From assembly GCA_013076295.1 (NCBI GenBank), contig RQOL01000658.1:434001-498000 (forward strand): a DNA stretch of 64,000 nucleotides, given 5' to 3'. The notes beneath the pieces are model-generated. The model was not told where the DNA came from and ran no database searches. It worked only from the letters and a program-made list of their open reading frames with translations. The DNA is from Sanderia malayensis (Eukaryota; Cnidaria; Scyphozoa; Semaeostomeae; Pelagiidae). The position numbers were made by a program, and so were the translations under genes. Every line of letters begins with the position of its first letter. The first letter of the stretch is position 1. Positions 35,179 to 45,900 of this stretch are shown piece after piece.

Positions 35179-36336
35179 ATGGTTGCAAAAGAGGTTGACG
35201 CCATTTTTGGTACAACATACTGTATTATATTTCTAATTACAGTGACTGTGAATGTTCTGCTGTTGATAATACTATTGAAGACGAAATTATTAAAGAAAAC
35301 ACCTTCCAAGATGCTAATCTACAATGTTGTCATTGTGGATTTGATAAGTTCCCTGAGATGTATCCCGTCATCTATACGGGCTTTCAATGTAACGGACCCA
35401 GCGGTCATGGAAATAGTTTGCCAATTGGAGTCTGTCTACATTACGTGTGTTCCACAACTAACATGTGTTGCTTTCCTTCTGCTTGCCGTAAACCGGTTTT
35501 TTGCCATAGACAAGCCCCTACTGTTGAAGAAAGTGTTCTCAAGGAGAAAGACCATTGTGTGTATTATTATCAACTGGTTATTGGTCTTGCTGAACATTCT
35601 CTTAACCAGAAATTTCGATACAAAAATTCATGAAATATTACACATGTGCGTGTTCCGGAACGTTGTCACAACACAAGTCAGTACACTCGTGATAGACATC
35701 ACCTTTGTTACGGTGATGATTTTGTACATCAAAGCTGCAGTTTCGTATAGGGCTCGTCGTCGAAGGACGGATGTGACTGCCCAGACAATCAGAGGAGGTA
35801 ACGAAACAAGGAAGATAGCCAGGAGGAATGTTCCAACGAAAGATCCCTTTGGATGCGATGACCTTCCAGCCATAATCATTGGTCCCTCTACAACTGCCAC
35901 ACCAAACAACATCAGAACAAGCAACATCAAATATGTGGCTCATGGTGCAGGAATACACCCACCTGTTATTGCAAGCAATGAACCGATAGTGCCGGTGTCT
36001 GGGGATCGCGATGATGAAAACAACCCAGCAAAAACAACCATAGGACGTTTACCAAAACGACGGTGCAAACCACAAATGGCACACCAAAGACAAGGTGATG
36101 TTGGAATTACAAAAACGATTCTAATAGTAACCATATACTACTTCTGTTCCACGTTCCTGCTATTTGCATGCTTATTATCGTCAATGTTCACGTTTACTAC
36201 AACCTTCCCGCAAATATATTGGAAAATATCACTTCTTCTTCGCCAACTCAGCTTCTCGTTAACTGCAACTGTTTTCTTCATTGTGAACAAGAAATTTAGA
36301 GTCGAAACAAAGAAGCTATTCACAAGAAAAAATTGA
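35179..36336 (+). CDS. Rhodopsin-class (class A) orphan G-protein-coupled receptor, intronless
   Basis: A 385-aa open frame from the ATG at 35179 has seven hydrophobic segments: TM1 (IIFLITVTVNVLLLIILL), TM2 (MLIYNVVIVDLISSL), TM3 (CVPQLTCVAFLLLAVNRFFAI), TM4 (IVCIIINWLLVLLNILL), TM5 (VSTLVIDITFVTVMILYI), TM6 (ILIVTIYYFCSTFLLFACLL) and TM7 (ISLLLRQLSFSLTATVFFIV). TM1 has the class A asparagine and TM2 an aspartate. The DRY motif at the end of TM3 is NRF. TM7 lacks a clear NPxxY. The third intracellular loop is long (about 110 aa), basic and threonine-rich. A cysteine lies before TM3 (VCQLES). There is no signal peptide. The ligand is unknown. Single-exon receptor genes of this kind are common in early animals. 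Confidence 0.8.
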   Translation: MVAKEVDAIFGTTYCIIFLITVTVNVLLLIILLKTKLLKKTPSKMLIYNVVIVDLISSLRCIPSSIRAFNVTDPAVMEIVCQLESVYITCVPQLTCVAFLLLAVNRFFAIDKPLLLKKVFSRRKTIVCIIINWLLVLLNILLTRNFDTKIHEILHMCVFRNVVTTQVSTLVIDITFVTVMILYIKAAVSYRARRRRTDVTAQTIRGGNETRKIARRNVPTKDPFGCDDLPAIIIGPSTTATPNNIRTSNIKYVAHGAGIHPPVIASNEPIVPVSGDRDDENNPAKTTIGRLPKRRCKPQMAHQRQGDVGITKTILIVTIYYFCSTFLLFACLLSSMFTFTTTFPQIYWKISLLLRQLSFSLTATVFFIVNKKFRVETKKLFTRKN

Positions 36337-37239
36337 TTCAGTGGGGATATAGACTTTGTGACTCTGCGAGCAACTATATTATATAGCAATATATTGTCAG
36401 TGTCAGCCAAAATCTGTGAGAAATTTCGAAAATTCGAGCCCTTTTATCCCTCGCCATAAGGGACAAAAGTCCAACAATGAAATGATATTGTTTATTTTTC
36501 AGAGAAGATGTAAATAATCTTTAGCTCAAAACTTCGTTTTATGGTTAATATATAAATGAAGCCAGGGCGCAAAAAATGAAGTCACTGTTCAAAAAAGTAA
36601 TGCAAAAAATGTTGTCTCAAAACGTGTGAAAGTGGCTCTTTAGTAGACCCCAACCCAAGAGAGCACCAAGATATGGAATTATTTTTGAATGAGTTGTCGG
36701 TGCAATTTGGGACGGTGAGCCATAGCCATTTCAACGGCAACTTAAGCCTGTTGGAGCACTGGAAAAGATGTTAGAGCAGTTGCAGATGAATTTTTTTCGG
36801 CTTATAATTATTATTTCCTCGGACAATTTCTTATTTAAAGAACAGTTTCATAATCAAGATGAAAGTTTCTTGGAAGTCAAAGCATGGAACATTAATGTAC
36901 GCATCTTTCTTTATGAGAAACTGAGCTCTAAAGTAATACTATACTCAACTTCTTTATGATTTTGGTGCTATGAAAGCTTCTTAAAAGCATCCAAGCGAGC
37001 TTTAAACTTTTGGAAGTCGACTTATTGCTTGGGTCAATGGTACACATTTTTTAAAAAGGCCACGTTATCTTTTTATTGGCTTATTACTCTTAAGGTCAAA
37101 ATAGTATACCACTGAAGGGTGTTTGAGTATAGACCTTTCCATAGATTTTTCTTGTTTAGCAGCCAATCAAACGCAATTTTCATTGTTCTAATCATCGCGT
37201 GAATATTTGGACATCGGTCATTTGATCACTTTCTGGCCT
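36337..37239. other. Intergenic region
   Basis: A+T-rich, with no supported gene or RNA. Short open frames here have no recognisable domain. Confidence 0.4.
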
Positions 37240-37247
37240 GTTCTTTC

Positions 37248-37615
37248 CAGGGATGCCGGAAGCACACTGGGGCACAGGGGGTCAAACTTTTTTAAAGGGC
37301 ACTTTTGGGCGTGGCATACGGAAAAAAATTTGGGCGTGGCATATTAAAAACGAAACGCTATAGAGTGTTAACTGTGAACGCAAGCGCTCCAACATCCAAT
37401 GATTTGCTTTATTATATTGTATATCATGGTGCTATGCTGTATCTAATCTGCTGTTTCAGTTAAATACCAATGGCGATCGTTGATCACAATACGTCTTCTT
37501 GTAAAGTAAAAAAGCCGTAATAATTCAAAAAGGGCAGTTCTCGCCCCCCCTCCACCCCCTCATGAAAGGGCAAGGGGGGCAGCCGCCCCCTTGCCCCCCT
37601 GTTCCGGCATCCCTG
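37248..37615. mobile_element. hAT-like MITE (368 bp) with 8-bp target duplication
   Basis: The ends are perfect inverted repeats (CAGGGATGCCGGAA ... TTCCGGCATCCCTG) flanked by identical 8-bp GTTCTTTC (37240-37247 and 37616-37623). CAGGG ends plus 8-bp duplication are typical of hAT elements. The interior is non-coding, with C/G runs near 37540-37600. Confidence 0.88.
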
Positions 37616-37877
37616 GTTCTTTCGTTCATTGATTTTGCAGACTCTATTCTTCTTTTTAAGATTTTGATGCTGCACGGAGGCTACAAAGTGCTGCGACATG
37701 ACACACACAACTTTCATATTCTACAACCAATACGGGGGTAGACTAAATAAGCCCTGCGGACAATAAGCACAGGCTGGTCAATTTAATGAACGCCCCCTGA
37801 ACTAATCGCCTCCTTCAAAACATCACACATTACATCCATAAACAAAAACAAAAAATTGGGCACCACGTGTTGTTAAA

Positions 37878-38916
37878 GGCATAGTATAAAAACCATACCC
37901 CAGGACCCAGGACCCAGGACCACAAGTATGACCCTAAAGTATGGAAAATCAAAAATGACCCTTGACTATAGAGTGGTCATCCCCGCTAATGATTGACATC
38001 AGATCACGTTTCGAGAGATGATTTCATGGATTTCATTGCTTGATTCGCCACAAGGTTTCCGGTCGTAAGTAAAACATTCAATCTTGACTAAAAAGACTTA
38101 AGAAAGTTTTGGCACTGAAATTTGCACATTTTTAAGAAAGTTTCAGCATTGGTGGGGTCATTTGAAACTTTCATAGAAAAAAATTTGCAGAAGCAACCAA
38201 CTCAGACCAGAAAACTAAACTGGCTTTCCTGTGTTTGGAACAAAAAGGCATCAGGGCCAAAGGGAGCAAATGAGCAAATAAGCCGAAAAACTGGGCCTAT
38301 GAAAACACTGAGACTCGATTTCAAATGAAGAACGAACAATAGAGAAAACAATAGTTTCTTGTTTAGAACAATAGAAAAAATAAAAACATCTGACCCTCGA
38401 CCAAATTTTCCGAATTTTTGGCGCAATAGGGGTTCCTAAATGTTTCACCTTCCCCGCATATCCTGTCCCTCGGCTTATTTTTTACTCTGCTTATAATTTT
38501 TCTAATCTCTGTTTTCTAATTCTCCGCTTATTCCACCCATCCCTTCGTCTATCAGGCACCAATAAGTACATAGTAGCTAGATCTGTCATTTAATACAAAC
38601 TTTCTTCTTAATTTTATGCTGTGTCAGTTGTTTGCAAAGCAATGCTGTCCTTTTAAAAATATTTTTAAAATATGCATTTGATCTCACTAGATTTTGTCAG
38701 ATTGGTTAGATGAAACAAAAGTACTTGCCAAGTTTTATTTAGGACCGGAGACCTTGTGGCGAATCCATGACATCATCTCTCGAAACGTGATCCGATGTCA
38801 ATCATTAGCGGGGATGACCACCCTATAGTCAAGGGTCATTTTTGATTTTCCATACTTAAGGGTCATACTTGTGGTCCTGGGTCCTGGGTCCTGGGGTATG
38901 GTTTTTATACTATGCC
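37878..38916. mobile_element. Mutator-like foldback element (1039 bp, 9-bp target duplication)
   Basis: The left arm from 37878 (GGCATAGTATAAAAACCATA) and the right arm ending 38916 are inverted repeats over about 160-185 bp with few differences and one small insertion in the left arm. Both contain three tandem CCAGGAC units. Identical 9-bp GTTGTTAAA flanks the element (37869-37877 and 38917-38925). Long inverted ends with a 9-bp duplication fit a non-autonomous Mutator-like element. No transposase ORF inside. Confidence 0.85.
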
Positions 38917-39150
38917 GTTGTTAAAAAGAACTTTGCTGCATGTGAGAATTTCAGACAACGGACGAGACGATGACCATGACGACATTCACACATTTGTTAT
39001 TTGCGTGGTCAAAACAGGATTTGGAAATAGAAGTCACTACTTCCTCTTCTCTCGTTGACATAACACAGACAGAGCGACTGAACGTCCGAGCCAAAAGGCG
39101 CAACATCATAATACATAATCAAATTAAGAATATCATAACAAATTGTCTGG

Positions 39151-42132
39151 ATGGGAACCTGTCTTGGAAAGCAGACAAGACACGGAAAAAAACAATGCAC
39201 GAAGCAGGCTGACAGTGATGCTGATCAATCAAAACAAGACGAGAGCTTAGGCCCAGTGTCGAGCGTTGTTGGAAAAATTGATGTTGTTGGGTCAGAAAAT
39301 AAAGTTACAGAAGATGAAAAATGCGTAGGTGAGAAATCTGTAGTCTCCCGATCCTTGGCAAAAGTTGGTGGCAAAGCTGGAAATGAAAATACAGTTCCAA
39401 TTGAAGGGAAGTCAGGACAACAGAGCAACATTGATAAGGTTGAGGAATTACCACCACAGGAAAATAAAAGAATTTCTTCCACCACTTGTGTTGGCCATAA
39501 ACTATTCGGTACTGGTGAGGGTTCTCAAAACACTGAAGAAAAGAAAGGTATCGGCAATGAAGCAAATTCCCATTTTAATCATGGAGCTGTGATACAAAGT
39601 CTACCTAACACCCCAGTCGGGCATTGTTCAGAGAATATCGACAGAGTATCAAATGACATGACGTCGGAAGGGGAAGAGGAGACGAGAATTCTCGTTTCAA
39701 GAACGTGGCAAGAGATTGACAGAATTCGACATAAATTGTTGCAATTGAATAACAACCGACCCAAGCAAACCAGCACAGGATGGAGAGCCGTGAGAATATT
39801 CGTATCGTCAACATTCTCTGATTTTCACACGGAGCGAGAAGCAGTTGTGAAGAGGATTGTGCCCAAGTTGAACCTGTGGTGCAAGTCCCGCATGATACAC
39901 TTGATAGAATGCGATTTGAGATGGGGCATACCAAAAGATACCACAACGGAGGAGACCATTGGAATCTGTCTGGAAGAGATCGAGAGGTGTTTGGTGGAGA
40001 CAGAGGGACAGGCGTTTTTCCTCAATTTTCTCGGACACCGATACGGATGGGTACCAAACTATGATCTTCTTAGTCACGATATAAAAGCAAAGTATAACTT
40101 GGTGAAGAATACGTCCATCACGCACATGGAAATTCTACATGGAGCCATTGGCTCCAACAGCAAAAACGCTGCATTCTTCATTAGAGATGGCAGCCTGTTA
40201 CCTCAGATACCAGATGAATACAAGGCATTGTTTTCAGATCAAACAGAGCTGGGTAGGCAAAGTCTTCGAAAATTAAAGGAAGAACTGCGGAGGAGGTTTC
40301 CAAATCAGGTGTTCGATTACGAGTGCTGTTTTAAAGAAGTTGACAGCAGCTCAGGTTTCGACAGGGTGATCCTGGACCATTTGGAGGATTTCGAATCGAA
40401 ATGCATGACGTTTTTCAAAAATGCCATAGATGAGCATTACCCTGATGATGTCAAAAAGATGGAGTCACACGAGGTTGCTATTGTTCAACAGGATCATTTT
40501 GTAGAGATGAAAAGCTCGTCATTGATTGGAAGACAAAGTGAGAAGAATGCCATCCTGAAATTCCTCTCAGTTCATGACGACGATGATGATGCACAAGGCG
40601 ACAATCCCAAGTGCTCTCACCCGGACCTGGACGATTCCAAGAACTATTTACTGGTAACAGGATGTCCGGGCATTGGGAAATCGGCACTCCTTGCCAGTGT
40701 AGTAAAAGAACTGAAATCCCGAGGCATAATATGTCTGTACAATTTTGCCAGTGCCACACCTGGCTCGACAATATCGACGTACAGTGTGGATCTTTTTTCG
40801 AAACAACTGCTGAGGTACTTCGGGCTCAACATTGATAAATACGATAACCTGAGCAACACTGAACAATTGGCAAAGTTCAAGGACATGGTCAAGATGTTGA
40901 TAGATAAAGATATGCATGTCGTATTTGTATTTGATGCCATTAATCAGTTCTCGGATGATTTAGCCATGTCAATGTGTTGGATGCCCCAGGACCTGCGTGG
41001 AAACGTGAAGTGCCTGCTCAGTTGCACCGATGATGATCCACTCCATCGTGTCATAGCACAACATAACACAGAGCAGGCATGGTATAGTGAGCTGAATATT
41101 CGGGGATTCGATGCTGAAAAATCAAAGCAGTGCGTTGCTGCATATTTGGGTAAATACACCAAGAGACTGGATGACGATCAGATGAGTATTCTACTGTCTA
41201 ACAGAGGAGCTTCGAATCCGCTTTGGTTGTCTCTGAGTTGCGAAGAACTCAGGTTGTTTGGTGTGTTCGAACGATTGACAGAGAAGATCAAACAACTGCC
41301 TGATTCTCTGAATGGTTTAATCGATGTTATAATCGATAGGGTTGTTGCAGAGGACGACACGGGATTGGTGAAAGATGCAATGTGCTTGTTGGTTTGTTCT
41401 ACATCAGGACTGACGGCAACAGAGCTGCAATGGAGCCTCGCAGAAGACGGAGAGAAACTGGCCTACATGACTTGGGCACGTTGCAGAGCCTTGCTTCAAC
41501 CATACCTGATAAGCACTGGCAAAACGAGAGACCAGGAGAATTTGAATTTCTTCCACAACTCCGTCAAATCCCTGGTAAATGAAAAATATTTGCAAAACCC
41601 AAATGACAAGAGGCGTTACCACCAAAGAATAGCAACCATGCTGCTTCGTTCTGATGACGAGGATCGCACAGCTGACGAATTGCCAACGCAGCTACTATCA
41701 GCAAGCGACCACGCAGGTTTGGTCAAGTTTCTGCGCAACGATAAACGCTCGCGGAGAGTGAATCCAATACAAAGGAGCCGCTATTTGTCCAAGCTACGCT
41801 GTACTGGGACAGTTAGTTCAACCGACAAGAACTTCTCATTTCCGGTTTACATATGTAACATGTGTTCAAGTAGAATGCAAGCTCTTACTCCAACCCCTGG
41901 CCAGAACAAGGACATGTGTATCGTGTGTGGCACACTTGTGCCATTCAAAAAGGACAACCATCTCGCTTTTTTGTGCATGAGACACAGACAACGTACGACA
42001 CCGGGAAACGCGAATTGTTACATTTGTCGAGCAGTGATATTTCTGTCAATAAAAGCTGTGCCATATTCTCAAATGTACTTGTGTATGTCTTGTAATTGTC
42101 GAGGACAAAAATGTGTCCATCTTGAATATTAA
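39151..42132 (+). CDS. DUF4062-NACHT STAND NTPase with predicted N-myristoylation and Cys-rich tail, intronless
   Basis: A single 993-aa open frame starts at ATG 39151. MGTCLGKQ is a good N-myristoylation signal with a nearby palmitoylatable cysteine, suggesting membrane anchoring, as in NPHP3 (MGTASS-). Residues 1-200 are low-complexity. A DUF4062 domain (211 to about 330: VRIFVSSTFSDFHTERE, CDLRWGIPKD, FLGHRYGW) is followed by a NACHT-type NTPase: Walker A GCPGIGKS (504-511) and Walker B-like VVFVFDAINQF (about 590-600). A helical and winged-helix region extends to about 880. The C-terminal 95 residues have repeated Cys pairs (CNMC, CIVC, CYIC, CMSC) that could bind zinc. Related proteins (TEP1, NPHP3-like) usually end in WD40 or TPR repeats; these are absent. 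STAND NTPases are oligomerising switches often used in immunity or cilia; the role here is not known. Confidence 0.85.
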   Translation: MGTCLGKQTRHGKKQCTKQADSDADQSKQDESLGPVSSVVGKIDVVGSENKVTEDEKCVGEKSVVSRSLAKVGGKAGNENTVPIEGKSGQQSNIDKVEELPPQENKRISSTTCVGHKLFGTGEGSQNTEEKKGIGNEANSHFNHGAVIQSLPNTPVGHCSENIDRVSNDMTSEGEEETRILVSRTWQEIDRIRHKLLQLNNNRPKQTSTGWRAVRIFVSSTFSDFHTEREAVVKRIVPKLNLWCKSRMIHLIECDLRWGIPKDTTTEETIGICLEEIERCLVETEGQAFFLNFLGHRYGWVPNYDLLSHDIKAKYNLVKNTSITHMEILHGAIGSNSKNAAFFIRDGSLLPQIPDEYKALFSDQTELGRQSLRKLKEELRRRFPNQVFDYECCFKEVDSSSGFDRVILDHLEDFESKCMTFFKNAIDEHYPDDVKKMESHEVAIVQQDHFVEMKSSSLIGRQSEKNAILKFLSVHDDDDDAQGDNPKCSHPDLDDSKNYLLVTGCPGIGKSALLASVVKELKSRGIICLYNFASATPGSTISTYSVDLFSKQLLRYFGLNIDKYDNLSNTEQLAKFKDMVKMLIDKDMHVVFVFDAINQFSDDLAMSMCWMPQDLRGNVKCLLSCTDDDPLHRVIAQHNTEQAWYSELNIRGFDAEKSKQCVAAYLGKYTKRLDDDQMSILLSNRGASNPLWLSLSCEELRLFGVFERLTEKIKQLPDSLNGLIDVIIDRVVAEDDTGLVKDAMCLLVCSTSGLTATELQWSLAEDGEKLAYMTWARCRALLQPYLISTGKTRDQENLNFFHNSVKSLVNEKYLQNPNDKRRYHQRIATMLLRSDDEDRTADELPTQLLSASDHAGLVKFLRNDKRSRRVNPIQRSRYLSKLRCTGTVSSTDKNFSFPVYICNMCSSRMQALTPTPGQNKDMCIVCGTLVPFKKDNHLAFLCMRHRQRTTPGNANCYICRAVIFLSIKAVPYSQMYLCMSCNCRGQKCVHLEY

Positions 42133-42655
42133 CTGTCATATGACACTTCACAGTTTAAGTAATTTAGAAATATAAGTAGGTGTAATGATTTGAAAGGTAG
42201 TTTTCGCCAACTCGCGCAGACAGTTGGCCACAAATGCTAAATCTTTAATTTATGGAATTTCTAATGTTCCGAGACAATATTCAACTGCTGCTTCTCATCC
42301 AAACACCAATGAATATGTTAAACACATAATATGGTCTAAATATTGTCTGGAGACATTATAATTTCCATTCTACATTAATGACTTGCCCTATAATGGGAAA
42401 TTTATATCAAGTAAAGTATAGCTGTATGTAGTAACTATGGTTATGATTATATGGCAGGTTGCATGTAATCAAAAACCAAAAACATTACCAGTTTTGTGGT
42501 TGCATGGTACTATTTGAAACAATATGCAAAAAACTTCCTTGTTAGAAATTTGATATCGTTCACAAAGTCTATTAAACTGCTTCAGATTTGCTTGGATTTT
42601 ATTTATGAAAATATGCAGTCGCGGTAAAGTCTATTTTGGCATGGCTATTGAAATA

Positions 42656-43550
42656 TCATTTATTCAAAGTCACAAAGCGTGTCTTTGTTTTCATTGTTCT
42701 GTTCGAAATAAAGATTGATTCCAACTGCGTCAAGAAATTTCGTATGATTTTGAAATAATAAAAACCATACATAGTACGACACGGGTGGTTACGACAGCTT
42801 TCAACTTTCATTTTCCCTTCAAAAAAACCTACAACTAAATCTTTATCACTTGAGGAATTGAGCTTGACAGCCGTAAATTTAACTAAAAAACTGGGAGGCC
42901 AGTTCTCCGGTATGGAAAGTATGGCAGTTTTCGCCGAGATCTCGGGTGTGCAGCCTAAAAATCCTAAGTGTGCAAGTGGCAATGCAACAATATGTACTTC
43001 AAGTGTGCAATATGAACTTTATATAATACTCATATCTAGGTTGCCAAGTTTGTATTTGTTCCAGCAGTAAGTAACTCGCAAATTTAGGATGGAAACTTGC
43101 ACTTGAAATAGGCCCACTCCACTCGCAAGTGTAAAAAATTTTTCGCGCTTCGCGCGATGGTGCAGATTTCCCTTTCCCTCATGGCAAATTACTGAAATAC
43201 TGGTCTCAGGAGGTGTCAAGTTACCAAGACCACGCCCTTATGTTTCGGACACACCCAATTTATCAAGTGTGCAATGACAATTTACAAAAAAATCTCGGGT
43301 GTGAATCTGCCATACTTTCCATACTGGCCAGTTCTTTCAATTTTGTAAAATGTATGAACAGATACTTACTGTAACAAACGAAACTTTTTTGTTTCCCACT
43401 TGACTTGTATCTAATGTATTTCTTAGGTTTGAATTTATCTTTACCCTCAAAGGCCGAAACTGTAATTTCATCATGGTCAACTTCGACATCCTCCACTCCA
43501 ACATGGCTTTCGTTACAATTATAGTCTTCTCTGTTGCCAGCAGTAGCCAT
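42656..43550 (-). CDS. Orphan 135-aa two-exon protein
   Basis: Exon 1 runs from ATG 43550 (MATAGNREDYN) to 43370, and exon 2 from 42882 to the stop at 42656. The join is phase-consistent with GT-AG ends and gives 135 aa. The N-terminal part is acidic, followed by a basic FKPKKYIRYKSSGKQKSF segment, then FTAVKLNSSSDKDLVVGFFEGK and a basic tail with many phenylalanines. I do not recognise the family. The intron is largely a 419-bp MITE. No signal peptide or membrane segment is clear. It could be the start of a larger gene or spurious. Confidence 0.4.
42907..43325. mobile_element. MITE (419 bp) in the orphan-gene intron
   Basis: Inverted ends TATGGAAAGTATGGCAG (left, about 42911-42927) and CTGCCATACTTTCCATA (right, about 43307-43323) are flanked by identical GGCCAGTTCT (42897-42906 and 43326-43335). 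The interior holds AAGTGTGCAA repeats and a TTCGCGCTTCGCGCGA palindrome. The superfamily is unclear; a 9- or 10-bp duplication would be Mutator-like. Confidence 0.75.
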
Positions 43551-44730
43551 AATTTCTATTGTTGCATTATTCAATGACTATGAAGTGATTTCTCGTCTCT
43601 TTTCTTTTATCAAATTTACTTTGGAGGCAATTTGCTTTCTGTGATTGTTCCACGTAGTTTGGTCACACAACACAACATTAAATATGAATCGAATTGGACT
43701 GGACTACGCCGGTCGGTTGACTGACGCAACTGACTATATTCTTTTGTTTCCTAGTAGGCCGGTCAAGTTTCAACTTCCTTGTTGTCATTCATCCTGATTT
43801 GAAAATTCTTTCCTCTTTCAAATATCTATCGTTGACATTGAAGATTGCTTCGAGGTCGTATTGTTCTTGTTGCTTAATAAAATTTTCAAATAAAATGAAA
43901 AATTATCTGAAAAATGTTTGTGTAAAATAACTGAAAGGTGACTTGGAGCATTTATGGTTTATTCAATTTCCATTTTCATGAATGTTTACAATATCAAAAA
44001 CAAGGGGGTGTTAATAAAAAGAATAGGACTTAATTCAAAGCATGGCTTTGAAAAGGAGGCTTATCAAAGAGAGAGCTGGACAGAGCTTTTACTATATTTC
44101 ATTCGGATTCAGATTTGTTTTCCTCAAAGTTCGCTTTTTATAAAATGGCGTGTAAAAGAAGCCAAAACTAGGATAGCCAAAAAATTCAAGATGTACCTTT
44201 GTACTACGAGTTCAAAAATAATTGAAAACCTGCAAAATTTCCAATCTCAAAAAAAGTCAATTGACTTTCTCGAAGCTTTTGCAGATCATATGACATGGTC
44301 TGAATATCAAGAACTTTTTCTTGACCATCTGGGCTTCAAAGCAATATTGAAGCTTCAAATTTTGAAAATAAGAAATAAATTAAGAACCTTTTTGCACTAG
44401 AACGCCAAAATTGTCATGCAAAATTAAGAAGCTTTCTTGCTAAAGTCGAAAATTTCGAGATTTCGAGACAAACTTTCGCAAATTCCAAATTTGAACAGAA
44501 ACTTTGAAATAGTGTTTATTGAAAGTGAAACTTCATAAAAGTTGTTTATTTTTTACAACGTAAGCAAAACGCTCTTCTCTGGTCCAGGGATGACTTGAAA
44601 TAGCTGCTTCGGGCATTTAAGGATATGAGGTGATAGATAGTTGGCATGGCACTTTCATCGCAAGCCAGCCATCAACCAATTTTTGTTTTTAACTTTCTCA
44701 ATGGTGATTAAATCTCGATTTAGTCAGAGT
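43551..44730. other. Intergenic region with one unrecognised 148-codon ORF
   Basis: The only notable open frame is plus-strand 43954-44400, with an ATG start, lysine-, isoleucine- and phenylalanine-rich and without a recognisable domain; it may be chance in A+T-rich DNA. Otherwise nothing is seen between the orphan gene and the retrotransposon. Confidence 0.3.
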
Positions 44731-44841
44731 TAATACTCACCTGTCTCAGGAAGTGGGCGTTCGTGCGTTAGCCCTTAAACTGCCTGAGCAAAACCTGGCC
44801 TTAAGGTCGGTGATTGCCCAGGAAAACACTTTTCCCGCCAA
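44731..44841 (-). repeat. Split direct repeat copy B2 (right terminus)
   Basis: 111 bp, same sequence as 45243-45353, beginning TAATACTCACCTGTCTCAGG on the plus strand. It marks the outer end of the element. Confidence 0.88.
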
Positions 44842-45048
44842 CGCACCTGTCACCGCAGCGAAAAACTGCGGGATAAGGGATGAGAAAAAGAAAAGAGTGA
44901 GAGGGAGAGAGAGAGAAAAAGAGAAAGGCACAAGAAAAAAGGGGAGTCGAGAAATATGCCAGAATTAAGGAAAACAAGGAATAGAAGACAGCAGAATGTA
45001 AAGAAAGAGGGAGGGAGGGAAAACCAGGGAGGGAAAACCAGGGTGGGG

Positions 45049-45246
45049 ACGAAATGATCAGCTCTAATTTTAAGGCGTGAAAGCTGAACAGAATACTCCA
45101 GGGATCTAGCAAGTTAGAAAGCATGGTGTCACCCGCTGTGACCTCGTGATAATGCAAGGGGACAAACTACCGCCCTCCCCGGCAACAGTAATACTTCGCC
45201 CAGGTGGTATTAACTGCGGTTAAACCAGGTCTAACCGATATTTAAT
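45049..45246 (-). repeat. Split direct repeat copy A2 (internal)
   Basis: 198 bp, matching 50151-50348 with one visible difference (CTAGCAAG versus CTGGCAAG). Abuts copy B1, sharing TAAT. Confidence 0.9.
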
Positions 45247-45353
45247 ACTCACCTGTCTCAGGAAGTGGGCGTTCGTGCGTTAGCCCTTAAACTGCCTGAG
45301 CAAAACCTGGCCTTAAGGTCGGTGATTGCCCAGGAAAACACTTTTCCCGCCAA
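45243..45353 (-). repeat. Split direct repeat copy B1 (internal)
   Basis: 111 bp, identical by eye to 44731-44841 and joined to A2, forming the internal B-A junction expected from a circular replication intermediate. Confidence 0.88.
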
Positions 45354-45523
45354 AGGACACGCTAGTGTACCCACCAATCACCGAACGCTAAATACTAAAA
45401 CCTAGAAACCTAGCAATAACGGGCTTCCCCAACCCACGAGAACCAGGAATGGACCCCAAAATGTAGAAGAAAGGGAAAGACAGAAAAGCTAAGAGTGAAG
45501 AAAAAGACAGAAGAAAGAAGCAG

Positions 45524-45900
45524 AGATGGCCCGAAGGCAACGGCATGGCCCGAAGGCAACGGCATGGCCCGAAGGCAACAGCATGGCCCGAAGGCAACGG
45601 CATGGCCCGAAGACCAAACGGATCATTAGTATTATTGTGATTATATACGCAAGGCCCGAAGGCCGACGAATGGCCCGAATACCAAACTGATCATTAGTAT
45701 TATTGTGATAATATCAGCAAGGCCCGAAGGCAACAGCAAGGCCCGAAGGCAGACGAGTGGCCCGAATACGAAACTGATCATTAGAATTATTGGGATAACA
45801 TACGCATGGCCCGAAGGCAAACTACATGGCATGCAAACATTACCAGGGCTAGCAGGCAAAAGCATGGCCCGAAGGCATATAAGGCGCAAAAGCAGCAGCC
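45524..45900. repeat. GGCCCGAAGGC tandem repeats in retrotransposon 3' region
   Basis: A run of about four and a half 19-bp units (CATGGCCCGAAGGCAACGG) at 45524-45610, then longer spaced units containing GGCCCGAA and CTGATCATTAGTATTATTG. Non-coding; lies between the recombinase ORF and repeat B1. Confidence 0.85.

Noticed and set aside
38970..39212. Separate open frame before the NACHT gene
   Set aside because: It overlaps the NACHT start in another frame and has no recognisable domain.
45520..45620. CRISPR-like array of 19-bp repeats
   Set aside because: Units are directly tandem without unique spacers and lie in a eukaryotic retrotransposon.
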